From: Plectrocnemia conspersa
Lineage: Eukaryota > Arthropoda > Insecta > Trichoptera > Polycentropodidae
Assembly (NCBI GenBank): GCA_009617715.1
Contig: VTFK01000189.1
Span: forward strand, 450,097 to 514,096
Reading direction: 5' to 3'
DNA: 64,000 bases
Shown here: positions 51,111 to 63,732 of the stretch, in pieces
How the letters are laid out: each line of letters opens with the position of its first letter
Position numbering within the stretch: the stretch's first letter is position 1
Position numbers and translations under genes: made by a program
Notes under the pieces: generated by a model
Seen by the model: the letters and a program-made list of their open reading frames with translations, nothing else
What the model was told of the DNA's origin: nothing
Database searches by the model: none

Positions 51111-52699
51111 AAGATTATATAATTTTATAATATTTTTTAACTAATATTTTGGAGCAATTAGAGAAAAATATTTAATGTTAAAAGCTATAAAACAATTGTA
51201 TTAAAGAGAATATTATTATTCATATATCAAAAATGCTGAAATTAAGTATGATTTTCTACCTTATTCACTAAATTTAGTTTACCATGTACCAGTAATGGTC
51301 GTAAACAAATATTCCAAGAAAAACACTTTCAGGGTAAGATTGTTTATGAAAATTATATCACCAATTAAAGAAATACGTATATGTTGACTTTTGAAATGAC
51401 CCACGTATTTATGTCCACAGATCAAACAATTCCATCAGTTTTGCTCAAAAATAGCCTACGCCAGAACTAGAGCAGATATTTATACTTTTACACATCGAAA
51501 ATTTACGATCCATACTTTTTATGAGATATTAAAAATAATATTTATACAATCGGAAACGGTATAAAACATTGGAAATAAAATACGTATCGTGCATACTAAA
51601 AACAAGATAGTGGATATTGCTTATATTTAGTTTATTTTATATACTAAACGTAAAATATTTTATAATCGAAGGCAAAAATTTCGTAGGGTATGGACCAAAA
51701 CCACAATGATTAAATAACCTATTTTTTGAAAAATTAGGCGCATTAATTTTTTTATCAACGATTTTATCATAAATTAAAACATACACGTGTAAATTACAGA
51801 AGAGACTAAAGCAAAACGACATATGTATTTATAAGATAATTTTAAATTGACATACAAACAAAATTGACTAATAAAAACTATGTATGAATTATAGCAAATA
51901 ACTAATTAATATATTAAATAATTTATTACAAAAATATTTTTTTTTATAGGAACAACAAGACGATTTTTACACAAAAAGTAATTAAAATACAACGAGAGCA
52001 ACGTTTGTTTACAAACAAAACTTCACTCAAAACTTCTATGTATGTATAAATAAAGTTAATTAATTTTTATCGCAAACTTTTGGTTGTATGTATGCATTTA
52101 AAAAATATTTATATCTTTATAATAAACAATAATGAACATATCTTTACTGAAAAAGTAACAGTTTCTAATTAAAACATAAAATATGAGGGTAACGAGCAAA
52201 TAGCACCATCTTCTGAGAAATTCATAGCATTGTTCAAATTATATTACAAATTCCTAGTATGCAAAACAATATTGGAACTGTCGAAAATTATTATTTAATT
52301 CAATTCTTGGCATACTGTGAAAAATGTATTTATATTATACAATTACGAGAATATATTATCTTTTTTTTAAATACTTTTTTTTAATAAAGTCGTTTCAAGC
52401 TTTCAATTCCTTTATATTATATTTTTCTTTTTATGAAACCATATAGCATAAATAAGCTGAAAGCGAGAAACTCTATATCATGCGACATTAGTTCCACCAC
52501 AATAATTCTGACATGTGTTGGCAATTATATATATTTTTATTATCGACGACAGAAAAAGCTTTTTCCAACTACTATAGCAGCTTAACATAAATTTGGTACA
52601 AATTTATATTATTGTATAATATTAATATTATATATTTATTAAAGTCAAAAATATGTATTATAAAATATATTAATACGAGTTTTATGCATATATTTTTTA

Positions 52700-53210
52700 C
52701 CAGTGTGTTGTTTGCAATTTTCACTTATTTTTCGCACCGACGGTCTCCACCAATTAATTTTTATTTACTCGTACGCTTATCCGCAAAACATGTAAATAAT
52801 TTCCAACAACCTTACACCCAACCAATTTCGCTGTATTAATTAAATTAGAACGCGTTACAGTAGCGCTGTGTAAGACCTACATACATATTTTCGTAAAGTT
52901 CGGGGCACATCCCGCGGGAGTAAGTTTTTGAGCTTAAAGTGCGGAAAGTGAGCCACAAATTTAATAAACGACTGCGAATTGCGTACATAAATATTTACAT
53001 GCGGGTCTGTATGTAATTCAATACTCTCGCCAACGCGTATACTAAATTTTAATTGTTACAAACAATTCAATTTGCTCCCGCCTCGCATGAAATAAGCCCA
53101 TTGATAAGCTAAAACTCGTGGAAGCGTCCAATTTAATTATAATTTTGATATAATATTTCGCCGCCTCGTTCTTGGATTGTTAACCAATCCAGTGACACGA
53201 AAGTATGATA
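52700..53210. promoter_or_regulatory. GC-richer island, noncoding candidate
   Basis: Includes GGGCACATCCCGCGGGAG, a dyad-like segment, TTTAATAAACGAC and CATTGATAAGC. No coding frame. 53211-54055 is AT-rich with nothing seen. Confidence 0.3.
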
Positions 53211-54059
53211 AAATTATTCTGATTTATAGAAAAGCATAAACTCTCTCCGTACAAAAATAGTGACTTGAAAATAAAAGCTTAGATGGTGGTTTAAATATTT
53301 ACAAAAAAAACTATTTATTAAAACAATGCGTATAAGTTGAACCTACTGAATAAAAAATATTTGTCTAGAATACTAGTTAGTGCACGTCTTCAAAAAAGTA
53401 AGAAAATAATTGACTTGTGATGCTCTCTGTTACTTTATATACATATGGTTCAATTCATACTGAAATTCAGAACTTTTAGTACAGGCTTTAAAAAAATGTA
53501 GTGAATATACTCCATCGCATAAATCAAAAAAATATGATGTAACGTCTTACACTTTCTTTAATTAAAATAAAGGGAATATTTGTTGCATAGTTTCAAGTAA
53601 TACAAGTACGTTAAATATTAATTTTTGACATTGACCAATCAATATATTATTTGTCATGTAATATTTTACTATAGAACAATCATAATTCCTAATCAATATT
53701 GATTGAGTGTAGTACCTAATTCATATACCTTATTTTTAATTATCAAGCTCAACGAGTTTCGAACGTTTATTAATAACGACGTGAAAACCGCAAGCGGTCA
53801 AATATTTCTAGAATTGCTTATTTCGTTCAAAAAACTTGCTTAATAACTGAATATTCTGCATATTTGTACTGCCTTGTTTAATTTTAGCAATGTTTTACGA
53901 TCAAACCGTATGTGTATTGTCTAATTTACTCCAAGCTTAATAATTGTATCATTAGTCAAACAATTCCATGTAAATAAGATTTGCTCGGTTACTTTGAATA
54001 GACTTAAATTAATCCAGGATTCAATTTAAAAGAACAGATCCATAATTTCAAGAATATTT

Positions 54060-55500
54060 TATATTGTGTCTCGCTCAGCAGAAATGAGTCACAAAATGCC
54101 AATAAATCGAATCCAATTTACTTCATTATCTTCGTCGTTGGTATAGTCACGTCGATTAAATCGACTGTCAGTATATCCGACACTTAGTCACGACAGTGAG
54201 GTCACTGGCGAACAACCACATAAACCGAGCTTAGCATGAACATGTCAAACCATGAAAATGTTTGAATGAACGAAGCTATTTTAATTGACCTCAAAACAAA
54301 ACCGCAAAGGAAGAAGACATTATAAAATAATTGCTATCAAAATACAAATAGTACAGATATAATATTGATCCAATGTTGTGCTATGTATTTATAATTTAAT
54401 AATCTATATATTTATCACATATCTTATCTTTCATCAACGAGTAATTCAGTTTCACAAGTACTCAAAAATATTATTTTAACAAAGGTTAGATATTTGATTT
54501 TAACATTTTGCGTGTAAATATGATGCGTTATAAATATGACATTTTTTAATTATAGAGTCTCGAACTTTAGTATTATTATAAAATAATAAAAAAATATGTA
54601 TGCTATACATATTTATATATTACTATAATTAAGTTAATTTCTTATATTTAATTAGGAATTGAAATAAATGCATAATAGTCTAAATGGATGTTTTTTGATT
54701 CAGATTCATACACATTAACTTAAAAGTCCAAAGTGATGAAGTCTTACTTTGAAACTATATCACACCCGTAAAATTATATTGATTTATTTAAATATTAAAT
54801 AGAAAAAATATATTAAGAGGAAGCGGTGATTTTATATGTTATATTCACATACATCTACCGCTACAAATATATACACATACATATATAATTCGGCTCTTTA
54901 AAAAATTCGCGAAAACATATTTTTATGTATCCACCACATTTACGAGCAACCATCTAAAACACAACACACCTAAATGAAATTGAAGATTTTTATGCAAGGG
55001 GTGCATTTTATACACCAAAACAACATCTACCTTACGCAACAGACTAACAAACATAAAGGGGGATTAAGTTGTTTTCGCAAGACAACATGATTCCAGAAAT
55101 CCGCAAAATTTGCAGCGGTGTCCCATATTATCTGTGCATAATTTATTCACAGCAGCCTTTTCATCGTGCACTTAATCCTTGAATAACATTCAAAAGCTAC
55201 ACACAAGCACAATGAGCGCATCTACAGGAACGACAACGAAATTAACCTCTTAAACAAGCAAGAGGACAACGCTTTATGCGAGTCTGAGGATCAAGTTGGG
55301 AAATTATCCCATCTTCTCTGTTCCAGCGCAAACTCTAACTATTTATACATACATACATACATACATAAGCGTGTGTAGCAGGTAAGTATAAATTCTAAAT
55401 AAACAAATCTCACGATAAATAGCGTCTCTCGAGTTCTGGAACCGGAGCAAAGAAACTGCTCCAGATGCTACGCCAGGTGATCTCCATAAAATTTTTTCTT
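54060..55500. promoter_or_regulatory. Mixed region with small GC-richer patches
   Basis: 54060-54310 has GTCACGTCGATTAAATCGAC, an imperfect dyad, and several GTCA words. 55070-55480 is moderately GC-rich around the microsatellite. Between them is AT-rich DNA. Confidence 0.25.
55345..55367. repeat. (CATA)n microsatellite
   Basis: More than five tandem CATA units. Other simple runs: (TA)n near 24055 and 45300, (AAAT)n near 49317. Confidence 0.9.
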
Positions 55501-55769
55501 GAATGTTTTTCTTAGTTATTTACGGCACGTTTTATGAAGATGTTCTAGTGCTCAATTTTAAAAGTAAATAGACTTATAATCACATTTTTAAATCGGTAAA
55601 TGTTATTTATTTATTAAAGTGCATTTACTGCAGTAACTATTTGACGAATATATTTAAAATAAAGAGAGATCAGAAAGCTTATATAGTGCAATTTGTAATT
55701 TTTATATATTATATAGCACTATTTTGAGTCAAGATAAGGAAAAAACATAAATATTTGTATTTAATATTA

Positions 55770-56015
55770 CGCGCCCCCACCAACAGATGCGAAGATATGA
55801 CCTGAGACTGCTAAACATGATCATCGCAGTAAGAGGAACTACATCCAGACACTCGCTGCAGACATCTACAAGAACTCTTGAGAATCGTCCACTAACATCA
55901 TATCTCCGCCAGCTTTTCCACCACCGCTCGGAGAAAACATCTCGCTGTCGCAACATATGTAAATATAAAGTAATAAAACTCTAACTAGATTCCACCATAA
56001 GTCCCATTGGCTACG
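55770..56015 (+). repeat. Dispersed repeat, module A, copy 2
   Basis: Second copy of the 14283-14440 repeat. The coding-sense part reads LRQLFHHRSEKTSRC near 55903-55947 and runs on to a TAA near 55983, followed by CTAACTAGATTCCACC and TTGGCTACGA. The sequence upstream (55770-55850) stays open and GC-richer and may be more of the same ORF. Confidence 0.6.
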
Positions 56016-56049
56016 ATACACACCCTAAAAAACAATATACGTAAGTAGG

Positions 56050-56215
56050 GTCATTATCTAGTGAGCGTCTTTTCGTACAAATGGTAGTTTTTGGTAGCGT
56101 TGATAATATATGGTTAATCTTTTGATTACCAAGGAGTTCTAAAATGATAATTTTAAAATACGCAGTGGCAAACATATTTTTTCTAGTGCGCGGTTTTTCA
56201 TACAAAGAGTTATTC
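56050..56215. repeat. Direct repeat pair around a short spacer, period about 127
   Basis: TCTAGTGAGCGTCTTTTCGT at about 56056 and TCTAGTGCGCGGTTTTTCAT at about 56183, each followed by ACAAA and a similar tail. It lies between modules A and B of copy 2 and may be part of that element. Confidence 0.5.
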
Positions 56216-57186
56216 TTATGCTATTGAGATCTATACTTCGTTGTGTGATGTCTGAAATATAATCTTTCGTTTGATGATGATGTTTAAAAAAATATTTTTT
56301 ATTGTTCAAGTGGTTGTTATGGTGACTCCTAAATTTGTACTAATAGCTCAGGTTGTAATGATACAAACACAATTTAAAACTATGCCTTATGTAGTATACT
56401 AATTTTTAGGCTTTAAATTATAAGTATTTTCAATAATTTTTTAATTTATTTTACTTAAAAAAAATAGTGTAAAGCTAAATAAACTGAGTTTTTAGCTCAC
56501 AATGTACTGCGTGTCATAGTTTAATAATATATAATAAAAAAATATAGCATTTTACGCGTTAAAAGCGCAATAAACAAATTCATATTGTATTTATGATTCG
56601 TATCGCAGTATCCTTACCGTACGTAACAATAATATATTCTGAGGGATTACCTAACAGCAGCTCTTCTACACACCAAAAATATGTATTGAACTGACAAATG
56701 ACAAGTACAAGGTTGCCAAAGTGTCAACGGTCATTTTTCGCAAATGACGAGAGTAAACAAATTTCACTCTATATTTTTTAACTGTCCGATGCATAAAAAA
56801 TGACAATGCTTCTCCTTTCCCAAGCAGATCAAGCTTATATATGCGCATACATAGCGCCTATACATACTTTATTACTTTCATTCAGAACTAGCTTCTGTCA
56901 GCACTTTATTAAATTCTTTCACCTGATATACCCGGCTTGAAATACAAAATGTAATTATTTATTACTTATATATTTATTGTGTATGTCGAATGTAACGGCA
57001 ACACAAACAAGACTCTAATAAGAAAACAGACGTTTTATATAAAATCAAATCATGGTAATGGGCTGTTGCAGCCAAAAATAGATTAGCATGAAGTCTGCCT
57101 CAGACAGAAAAACATGTACAAAAACCGCTACCATAATCAAACATATTTACATAAGCATCCAATTTAGTACAAACAATAGATGCAAT

Positions 57187-57290
57187 CATCGAGATGGATA
57201 AAACCGAGAAAGCAGCCGCTTCCCTTTTCACGTTAACCCCGACTTAAGCTACGATGTCTGAAATTCTGAGTTCAATCTGATCGTCAGAGA
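57187..57290 (+). repeat. Dispersed repeat, module B, copy 2
   Basis: Counterpart of 16083-16180, with CATCGAGATGGA, GAGAAAGCAGCC, TTTTCACGT, AGCTACGATGTCT and GAGTTCAA. It lies about 1.3 kb downstream of module A copy 2. An AGAACTAGCTTC phrase also occurs in both neighbourhoods (16033 and 56884). Confidence 0.55.
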
Positions 57291-57299
57291 CAACTGGAT

Positions 57300-58975
57300 T
57301 TTTTAAGCTCAAAAAAAGACAAATATTTACCCAAACTGTACGTAGACTAAGAAAAAATGTTACCCAATAATAATCAATTGTAATTAAACAGCTTTGTCTT
57401 ATATATAGACACTTAGATCAGGACACAATCACTTACATAAATGCTTTCTGGTTCAACTCAATTTTGTAAATAATTTAACAATCTATTAGTCTAAAATTGT
57501 AGATGTAAATAAATCATGTTATCATAGGCAGTGTTATCATGTTATATAGAAATCCAGCCATTCTAAGAATGACGAGACAAAAAAAGTATTGGATAAATTT
57601 GACCAGAAACATTAGATACAGAAATATGAGAGAATCATTAATGAGATGGTTTGACTAAATTAGGTATATTTATGTTTTTATCATAGTGGTAAAACCGTAT
57701 TGCAAAATGTCGGAACAGGTTGAGGAATGTTGTCATTCATTTAGGAAATCACGACTTTACGACGACGAAGAAGAACCACTAGAAAACAATTGTAGTATCA
57801 TTTAGTTACTTTAACATATTAACATTTTTATTTTTAATATCTACAATTTATAATGAATATACAAATTAATATTAACCATAAATAAAAAGGGTCTGTTTTT
57901 ATTATTATGGCATTTTTATAAATAAAAACTATTGAGTCTGCTGGCGTATCTCGAAAGTATGCCCTCTCAGTTACCAGTTATCTTATATTATTATTCCGAA
58001 ATTATCATGCTTTTCGGGTCCAGATGAATTTGTGTCTATTTTCAGTCAAATTTTGTCTAGTAAGTATCGATATATTTAAAGAAATACTACTTTGGAGCAG
58101 TATGTTTCTAAACAACCTAATACGTGTAGCTTTAATTCGTTTTCACATCGAAACGTTAAGGGAAACTAGTGTAATTGCATAATTTACAATAAAGACTTTT
58201 GGAAGGTTTCGTGTTTGAGAGCAATTTGTGAGAACATTTTATTCTGCACACTCACACATACATATATTATGAAACTTTTGATACGTGTTTATAAAATGCG
58301 ACTATTGAGTTTTAGCTACGTATTCCCTAGCTACTTAACTGTATGTTTTGAATGTTATAAATATAACTACATATATGCAGTTGGGTGCATATCTGAAAAG
58401 ACATTTGTATGCGCACTGAGATTTCACCGTCAGAGTCAAATATAACTTTTAATAGATTTCTGCATGGATTTGTCATAGAAAAGTTTGAATAATATTTTTC
58501 ACATTAGCATATACATCGATTTTAGAAATATTCATAAAATTTGAAACATTTTCTATACATATAAATTTATTAGATCTAAAGAACTTGTTATTAAAATATA
58601 TTTATAATTAGATAAAAAGACATCATCAAATTATTATATAGAAAATATTCAACTCATTCTTACTATTGTATTCTATTTGCAATTCTCTTTGTTACGATAA
58701 AGTCTAACGGAGTCAAGAAGCGAAGCAACTTATGCAAGAAAATTACCACGATTGTTATCGCATATATTTTCGCCGTAATTGCTATGCAATGGTCTTCAAA
58801 CTGTTTATTTCCAAAAAATTGATCGAATTTAATAAAATATAATAGTATGTTTATTAATTAAAAAAATAACTATTTGCATACATTTAATAAGTATCTCAAT
58901 TATTTATTAAAGTCATTAATCAATCTTTAACTCGTGTAATTTGCTTACTAAGATACTAAGTCTAAACTCTAGGGA
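57300..58975. other. AT-rich stretch, no gene seen
   Basis: No frame with coding character. The plus frame at 58215-58445 is short and unrecognised. Confidence 0.55.
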
Positions 58976-58978
58976 CTA

Positions 58979-59047
58979 CATAATTAAATAACATATCATT
59001 CGTTTCTCTAGAGTTTAGAGAAACGAATGATATGTTATTTAATTATG
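58979..59047. repeat. Perfect palindrome, 31-bp arms, 7-base loop
   Basis: 58979-59009 (starts CATAATTAAATAACATATCA) is the exact reverse complement of 59017-59047, with loop AGAGTTT. Just outside, CTAAACTCTAGGGA (58962-58975) nearly complements TCTCTAGAGTTTAG across the loop (59006-59019). The lack of mismatches in neutral-looking DNA implies a recent event such as template switching. Confidence 0.95.
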
Positions 59048-59049
59048 CA

Positions 59050-61275
59050 ATTTTTAGGGACATCTTTTGTACAAATTGGAACATATTTTATTGATTTTAT
59101 ATGTGTGTAAATTAACGTAGAATTGTTTTTTGCTATATTAATTATGGTATGATTTATTTTATATTTCACTTAAAGTACCTAATTATGTTCCTACTTAATC
59201 GCAATCAAAAAAATGCATGATAACAAACATATTAACTAACTAATTTGCATATCTGCCTCACAATACGTCATTTAGTTTGAACACGAAAAACTTTTAGACT
59301 TAATTTTTACAGCACGCAAATATAGCGTCATAACTTCACAAAAAAATATATGCCACAAATATTGCTAAAGGCTACTTTTAAACGCGCCATCCGAGCAATA
59401 AAGAGCACAGTTGTATTTGTACAAAAAAATATTGAATGAGAACGAGTGCGTACTGCAAACACAAAAGAGTACATATCCCGTAAATAATCTCCGAATTGTA
59501 AACAACTCGAGTTCGAATGTAAATTTAGAATGTATAATGAATATAAAGCATTTTTTGCATAAAAAGAAGATATTTTATTATCTACGTGCGAGTGTGTAAT
59601 TTGAGCTTTACGTGTGTATTTTATACATGAATAAGAATTTTTTGAAACGGGCAAATTTTTTTCTAAAAATTTACATACATATTGCTTGTTACATGGTGCA
59701 CGCGAAACACCTCAAAATTATTATGTAAGACGTTAAATATTTATTATGATATTTTAAAGTTAAATTTAACTCTTTAAGTATTTGCATATAAAACCTTCCC
59801 GGTTATACGGAGTCGCTTAGAATTATATTGGTTAAATAAACTTTATTTGTATTTTTAAATAATTGGCTAATAGCTGTTTTGAAACAATTAACTCTAGATT
59901 CTATAATTTGCACTTGGCAATCAAGAAAACCAGGAAAAACCAGATTGAGAATAAGGTGATCGTGAAATTGCTGTTTTATATTGATTTAATAATAAATAAA
60001 AGTGGTTCTGCAACTGCATTTAAACAAACTGAGTCATATTTCTCAACTATTTATCACAAAATATACGCATTTAACTTAAACATCTACATATAAATTACGA
60101 AATAAAGCAAAAATATAATTTAATTCCTAATATTTTTAAATAAGAAAGTATTTTTTTAAGAGGATTTGAATATTTTTAAATAAGAAAGTATTTTTTTCTC
60201 TTTATATATAACATTATTAAACTATTATTTTTTTGAAAACCGTTAATTTTGACGACATAATATTTTTCAGATGAATTTATCAAAATCTGATTAAATTTAA
60301 GAAAAAAACGTTATATTCTATATATACTATGTATATATTATATTTAGTATAATACATAAATAGATTAAAATTTTGACTGAGAGTAGTTTAGGTGCTGATA
60401 ATAGTTTTAGAAACTGCATTGAAATTGTTTCAAAGTTACATGAGACTGTAATATATAGTACATAATAAGTTCTTTCATCTAAATCTACACATAAACTTCA
60501 TCAAAAGACCAATGAAACTTTTTGTAAGGTTTTTGTACTGTTCCTTAAACAATAATCATAATTATATCTTTTAAATTAGTACATGATTATGCACCATTTA
60601 ATTTAATTTTATATTATACATTCCTATGTGTATTTAATTTTGTAATAAGCATTTTAAATCAATAAGGGTAATCCATTTTAGTGACATCATCTACCATTAA
60701 ATTACTTAGTTTTCCATATATTTTTAAATCGCATACAATAATTACGATAGAGATTCTAGATAACTTTGATACAAATGGTATTTTAAATTGTATTAATCAC
60801 ACTAAATAAATATTATAATATTAGTTTTAAGCTTTTTTTAAAAACAATATTTTTTGAACATTGACAACATATTGAAAAATTTTTGTAAAAGAAATACTAC
60901 TAATAAATTAACAGTTAAAAATAAAAACGGCCAAGCTACTTTGTCGGTTACTTGTTGATGACCGTTTTATTAACATCATAGCAACAATGAAAAAAATTGT
61001 TTATACCTATATATTAAAATTGTGATTCAATTGTTTATATGTATTTTTTGTATAAAAATCGTTAATAATCGATTTTTTGTGCGAATTTTAATCCATAGTT
61101 TAATAAGTTTAAATAAAACTAACCATTTAATTTAAAAAAATCATGCTTTAATAATAACTGACTTTCTACTGAAATTTCTCACCAAAATAAAACAACTCAA
61201 TATTTGATGAGCTATAAAGTAGCTAAAATGTACAACCTAGAACGATTAAAATTAATTATTACGATATTCGTATGT
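59050..61275. other. AT-rich stretch, no gene seen
   Basis: The minus frame at 59328-59654 (108 codons) and the overlapping plus frame at 59411-59599 lack splice sites and recognisable domains. The rest is AT-rich, with the direct repeat at 60129-60197. Confidence 0.55.
60129..60197. repeat. 29-bp direct repeat, period 40
   Basis: AATATTTTTAAATAAGAAAG plus TATTTTTTT occurs exactly at 60129-60157 and 60169-60197, separated by 11 bases. Confidence 0.9.
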
Positions 61276-61279
61276 ATTA

Positions 61280-63040
61280 TTAGGAAAATAATATTTAATG
61301 ATCGACCGGAAATATATTTATATAGAAATCAATAATTCTGATCTTGCAGATACATACAATAGATTCAAAAAAACTCGTGCCTTTCAGGTATTAACCACTG
61401 ACTTCTACTAATGGTCTATTGTTCTATGTAAAGAAACTATTTATTTTGTATATAAAATAATAATCAATAAAATAAATCACGTTTATGTATACATTAAAGC
61501 AAAATAAATAATAAAATGGGAAAAAATAATAATAAAACAACCTGGCTCGGTTTTGTTTTATTAATTTTAATAATCCATCTATGAGATTAGGAAAACCTGA
61601 TCTGCAATAATCGATGAAAATTATACTTATTTAATGATCACTAGTTTCAATCCTCTAGACATAATTGAAGTTCAAAAACATCTATATGATCTATTGTATA
61701 TGAGAATAACACTTTCAGGGATTAGGTATTTTAGGTCTTTCAAGGATTAAACACCGACTTATACCATTAGTCAATCGAGCTAGTTAAAACAATTATATAT
61801 TTTGTATATAAAATAATATATAAAATAATATATGTATATTTAACGAAAAAAAATATAAAAAGCTTAAAAATAAATAATAAAAAAATTAGCTCGATTTTAT
61901 TTATATTTATTCATGAGATAAGGAAAATGTATGAAACACAAATTTGTAAAAATCGATTCAAATTATATTTATATTATAATCAATAACTTCAATCTCCCTG
62001 ACTTTCTTTCTTTCAGGGATTAGTCACTAGTATATTGTGCCGGTTCACCAATTATATATTTTGTTTATAGAATAATATAAGTATATATGTATATTTTAAC
62101 AGAATAAATGATAAAATAGTCAAAATAAATATTAAAAAGACCCAGCTCGATTTTGTTTTAATAATTTTTCACGACATTTAAAGCTAATATATATTTCATA
62201 TATAAAATAAAACATCTGTGTATTTTAAATAAATAAATATTAAAACAATCTAACTCGAATGTATTTTGATAATTCATAACGATATTTATCTGTGAGATTT
62301 GGAAAATCTATGAAAACCTATTCTCCGTTAATCGTATAATAATCACTAATTCTGATCCCATAAATACTAATATCTATATGAGTATAAAGCTATAGGTCTT
62401 TCAGAGATTTGTCACCGACTTATGCAAATATATATTTTGTATATAAAATAAAGCACGTAAATATATGTATATATTTTAACAACATAGATAATAAAACAGA
62501 CAAAATAAATATTAGAACAACCTAGCTCTATATTGTTTTATTATTTAATCACGATATTTAAAGTAATTTGATATTTTGTATATAAAATAATATGCGAAAA
62601 AATAAAACATGTGTATATTTTAACGAAATAAATAATATAATGGGTAAACTTATTATTAAAACAACCCAGCTCGAATACATCTTGATAATGCATAACGATA
62701 TTTATCCGTGAGATTAGGAAAATCTATGAAAACTTAATCTGTGATTATCGATTTTAATTAAAATTATTTATTAATCACCAATTACAATCTCCTAGACAAA
62801 ATAGAAATTCAAAAACACTAAGATCTAAATGAGAATAAAACTTAGCTCTCTCAGGGAATATTAACCGACCCTTTCCACTAGTCTATCAACTTAATATTTA
62901 CTATATAAAATATTAGTCATTCAATAAAACATGTATATTTAATAATTCAACTTAAATAACTGATTAAATGGTCAAAATAAATAATAAAAAAATCTAGCTT
63001 GATTTAATTTTGATAATTCATATTTGAAATCTACAAAAAA
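61280..63040. repeat. Degenerate tandem array, units of about 0.33-0.41 kb
   Basis: Recurring landmarks in fixed order: GAGATTAGGAAAA-type (61581, 61914, 62294, 62708), a TCAGGGATTA/ACCGACTTAT-type segment, TATTTTGTATATAAAATAA (about 61442, 61795, 62054, 62432, 62575), AATAAATAATAAAA, then CCAGCTCGATTTTG-type (61540, 61885, 62141, 62249, 62521, 62667, 62993). Spacings of 333, 380 and 414 bases between GAGATTAGGAAAA copies show uneven units, with shortened ones near 62050-62250 and 62430-62670. Five or so full and partial copies are visible, strongly diverged. No frame is open. It looks like an old satellite-like array beside the first exon. Confidence 0.85.
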
Positions 63041-63059
63041 TAATATCTTTAATTAACAT

Positions 63060-63650
63060 CCTTAAATAATAAAATTAAAAAATATATAAGAAAGTACTTT
63101 TAAACAAATAAATTCTTGTCAATATTAGGCATTTTTTTTCAACAAACTTCCAAGAAATATAACAATAATAAACAACCTTTGTTGTGCTACCATTGATTGC
63201 GCAACCTTTCACACACCTGTTTTATGTAGGTACAATACGCACAATATTTAAGTTCGATAAGCCACGAGCTGGTATTGTTTGTTTAACAGTGCGATTTCGT
63301 ATCTTACGATACATTATTTATCAACGATAAATAATCCGAATTAACGGTAAAGGAGACTTTCACTCTCTAATAAGAATTCATTGTTGTATAAAAGTCGGCT
63401 TGCATACATTTACTATAAAAAGAGACTATTCCACGCTATCCCTATTATTGATTTTTTTCCTAGTCCCACAAGCAACACACCTGACACACATTTCTGTGTG
63501 TTAATAAACTTCATCGAGTCACGCTACTCTAAACACCGCGTGGCGGTGAACGCAGGTACACAACAATTGAACGCACACGCCCACAAAAATGATAAAGTCG
63601 CCGTGACATCACGAAAGAATGAGTGCATTTTTAAGCAAAAAGTTGAAACT
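63060..63650. other. Sequence next to the first exon (5' part of its intron)
   Basis: 63180-63650 is GC-richer than the array beside it and has an open 94-codon plus frame at 63381-63665 running antisense into the exon, with no recognised domain. It may hold proximal regulatory sequence. Confidence 0.3.
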
Positions 63651-63653
63651 CAC

Positions 63654-63732
63654 CTTTTGCAGTGATGGCCAACAGCAGGATGATGCACCCGAAGAAGGTG
63701 ACCGCACCTGTCGCACCTGCGCCGGCAGACAT
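63654..63732 (-). CDS. First coding exon of an unrecognised gene with a hydrophobic leader
   Basis: Seen: on the minus strand an ATG at 63732-63730 opens 26 codons plus one base, ending AAAAG|GTGAGT, a consensus 5' splice site. The peptide begins MSAGAGATGAV and continues with a hydrophobic stretch (FFGCIILLLAI, about residues 13-23), then TAK. This fits a signal peptide or signal anchor; if the next residue is Gly, the -3/-1 positions suit signal peptidase. The base before the ATG context gives G at -3, an acceptable start. G+C is much higher than in the surroundings. The exon ends in phase 1. Known: many secreted and cell-surface insect proteins put the leader in a short first exon before a very long intron. 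Inferred: the rest of the gene lies at lower coordinates. I do not recognise the protein and assign no function. An insect initiator-like TCAGT lies about 44 bases upstream. Confidence 0.6.

Larger units (their letters stand above)
26728..63653 (-). other. Putative giant intron between the two candidate exons
   Basis: Inferred from the GTGAGT donor at 63653-63648 and the TTGCAG acceptor at 26733-26728, which agree in phase. If right, the intron holds the hAT at 29.5 kb, the LINE, the repeats at 47-48 kb, the second copy of the dispersed repeat, the satellite-like array and many GC-richer islands. Further exons may be hidden inside; none was convincing. If the 33.4 kb candidate is the true last exon, the intron ends there instead. 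Confidence 0.28.

Noticed and set aside
59328..59654. 108-codon minus frame
   Set aside because: No acceptor, donor or domain. Composition matches AT-rich noncoding DNA, and an overlapping plus frame is also open.
61280..63040. CRISPR-like array
   Set aside because: Units are hundreds of bases long, diverged and uneven, with no constant repeat and spacer pattern; the host is eukaryotic.
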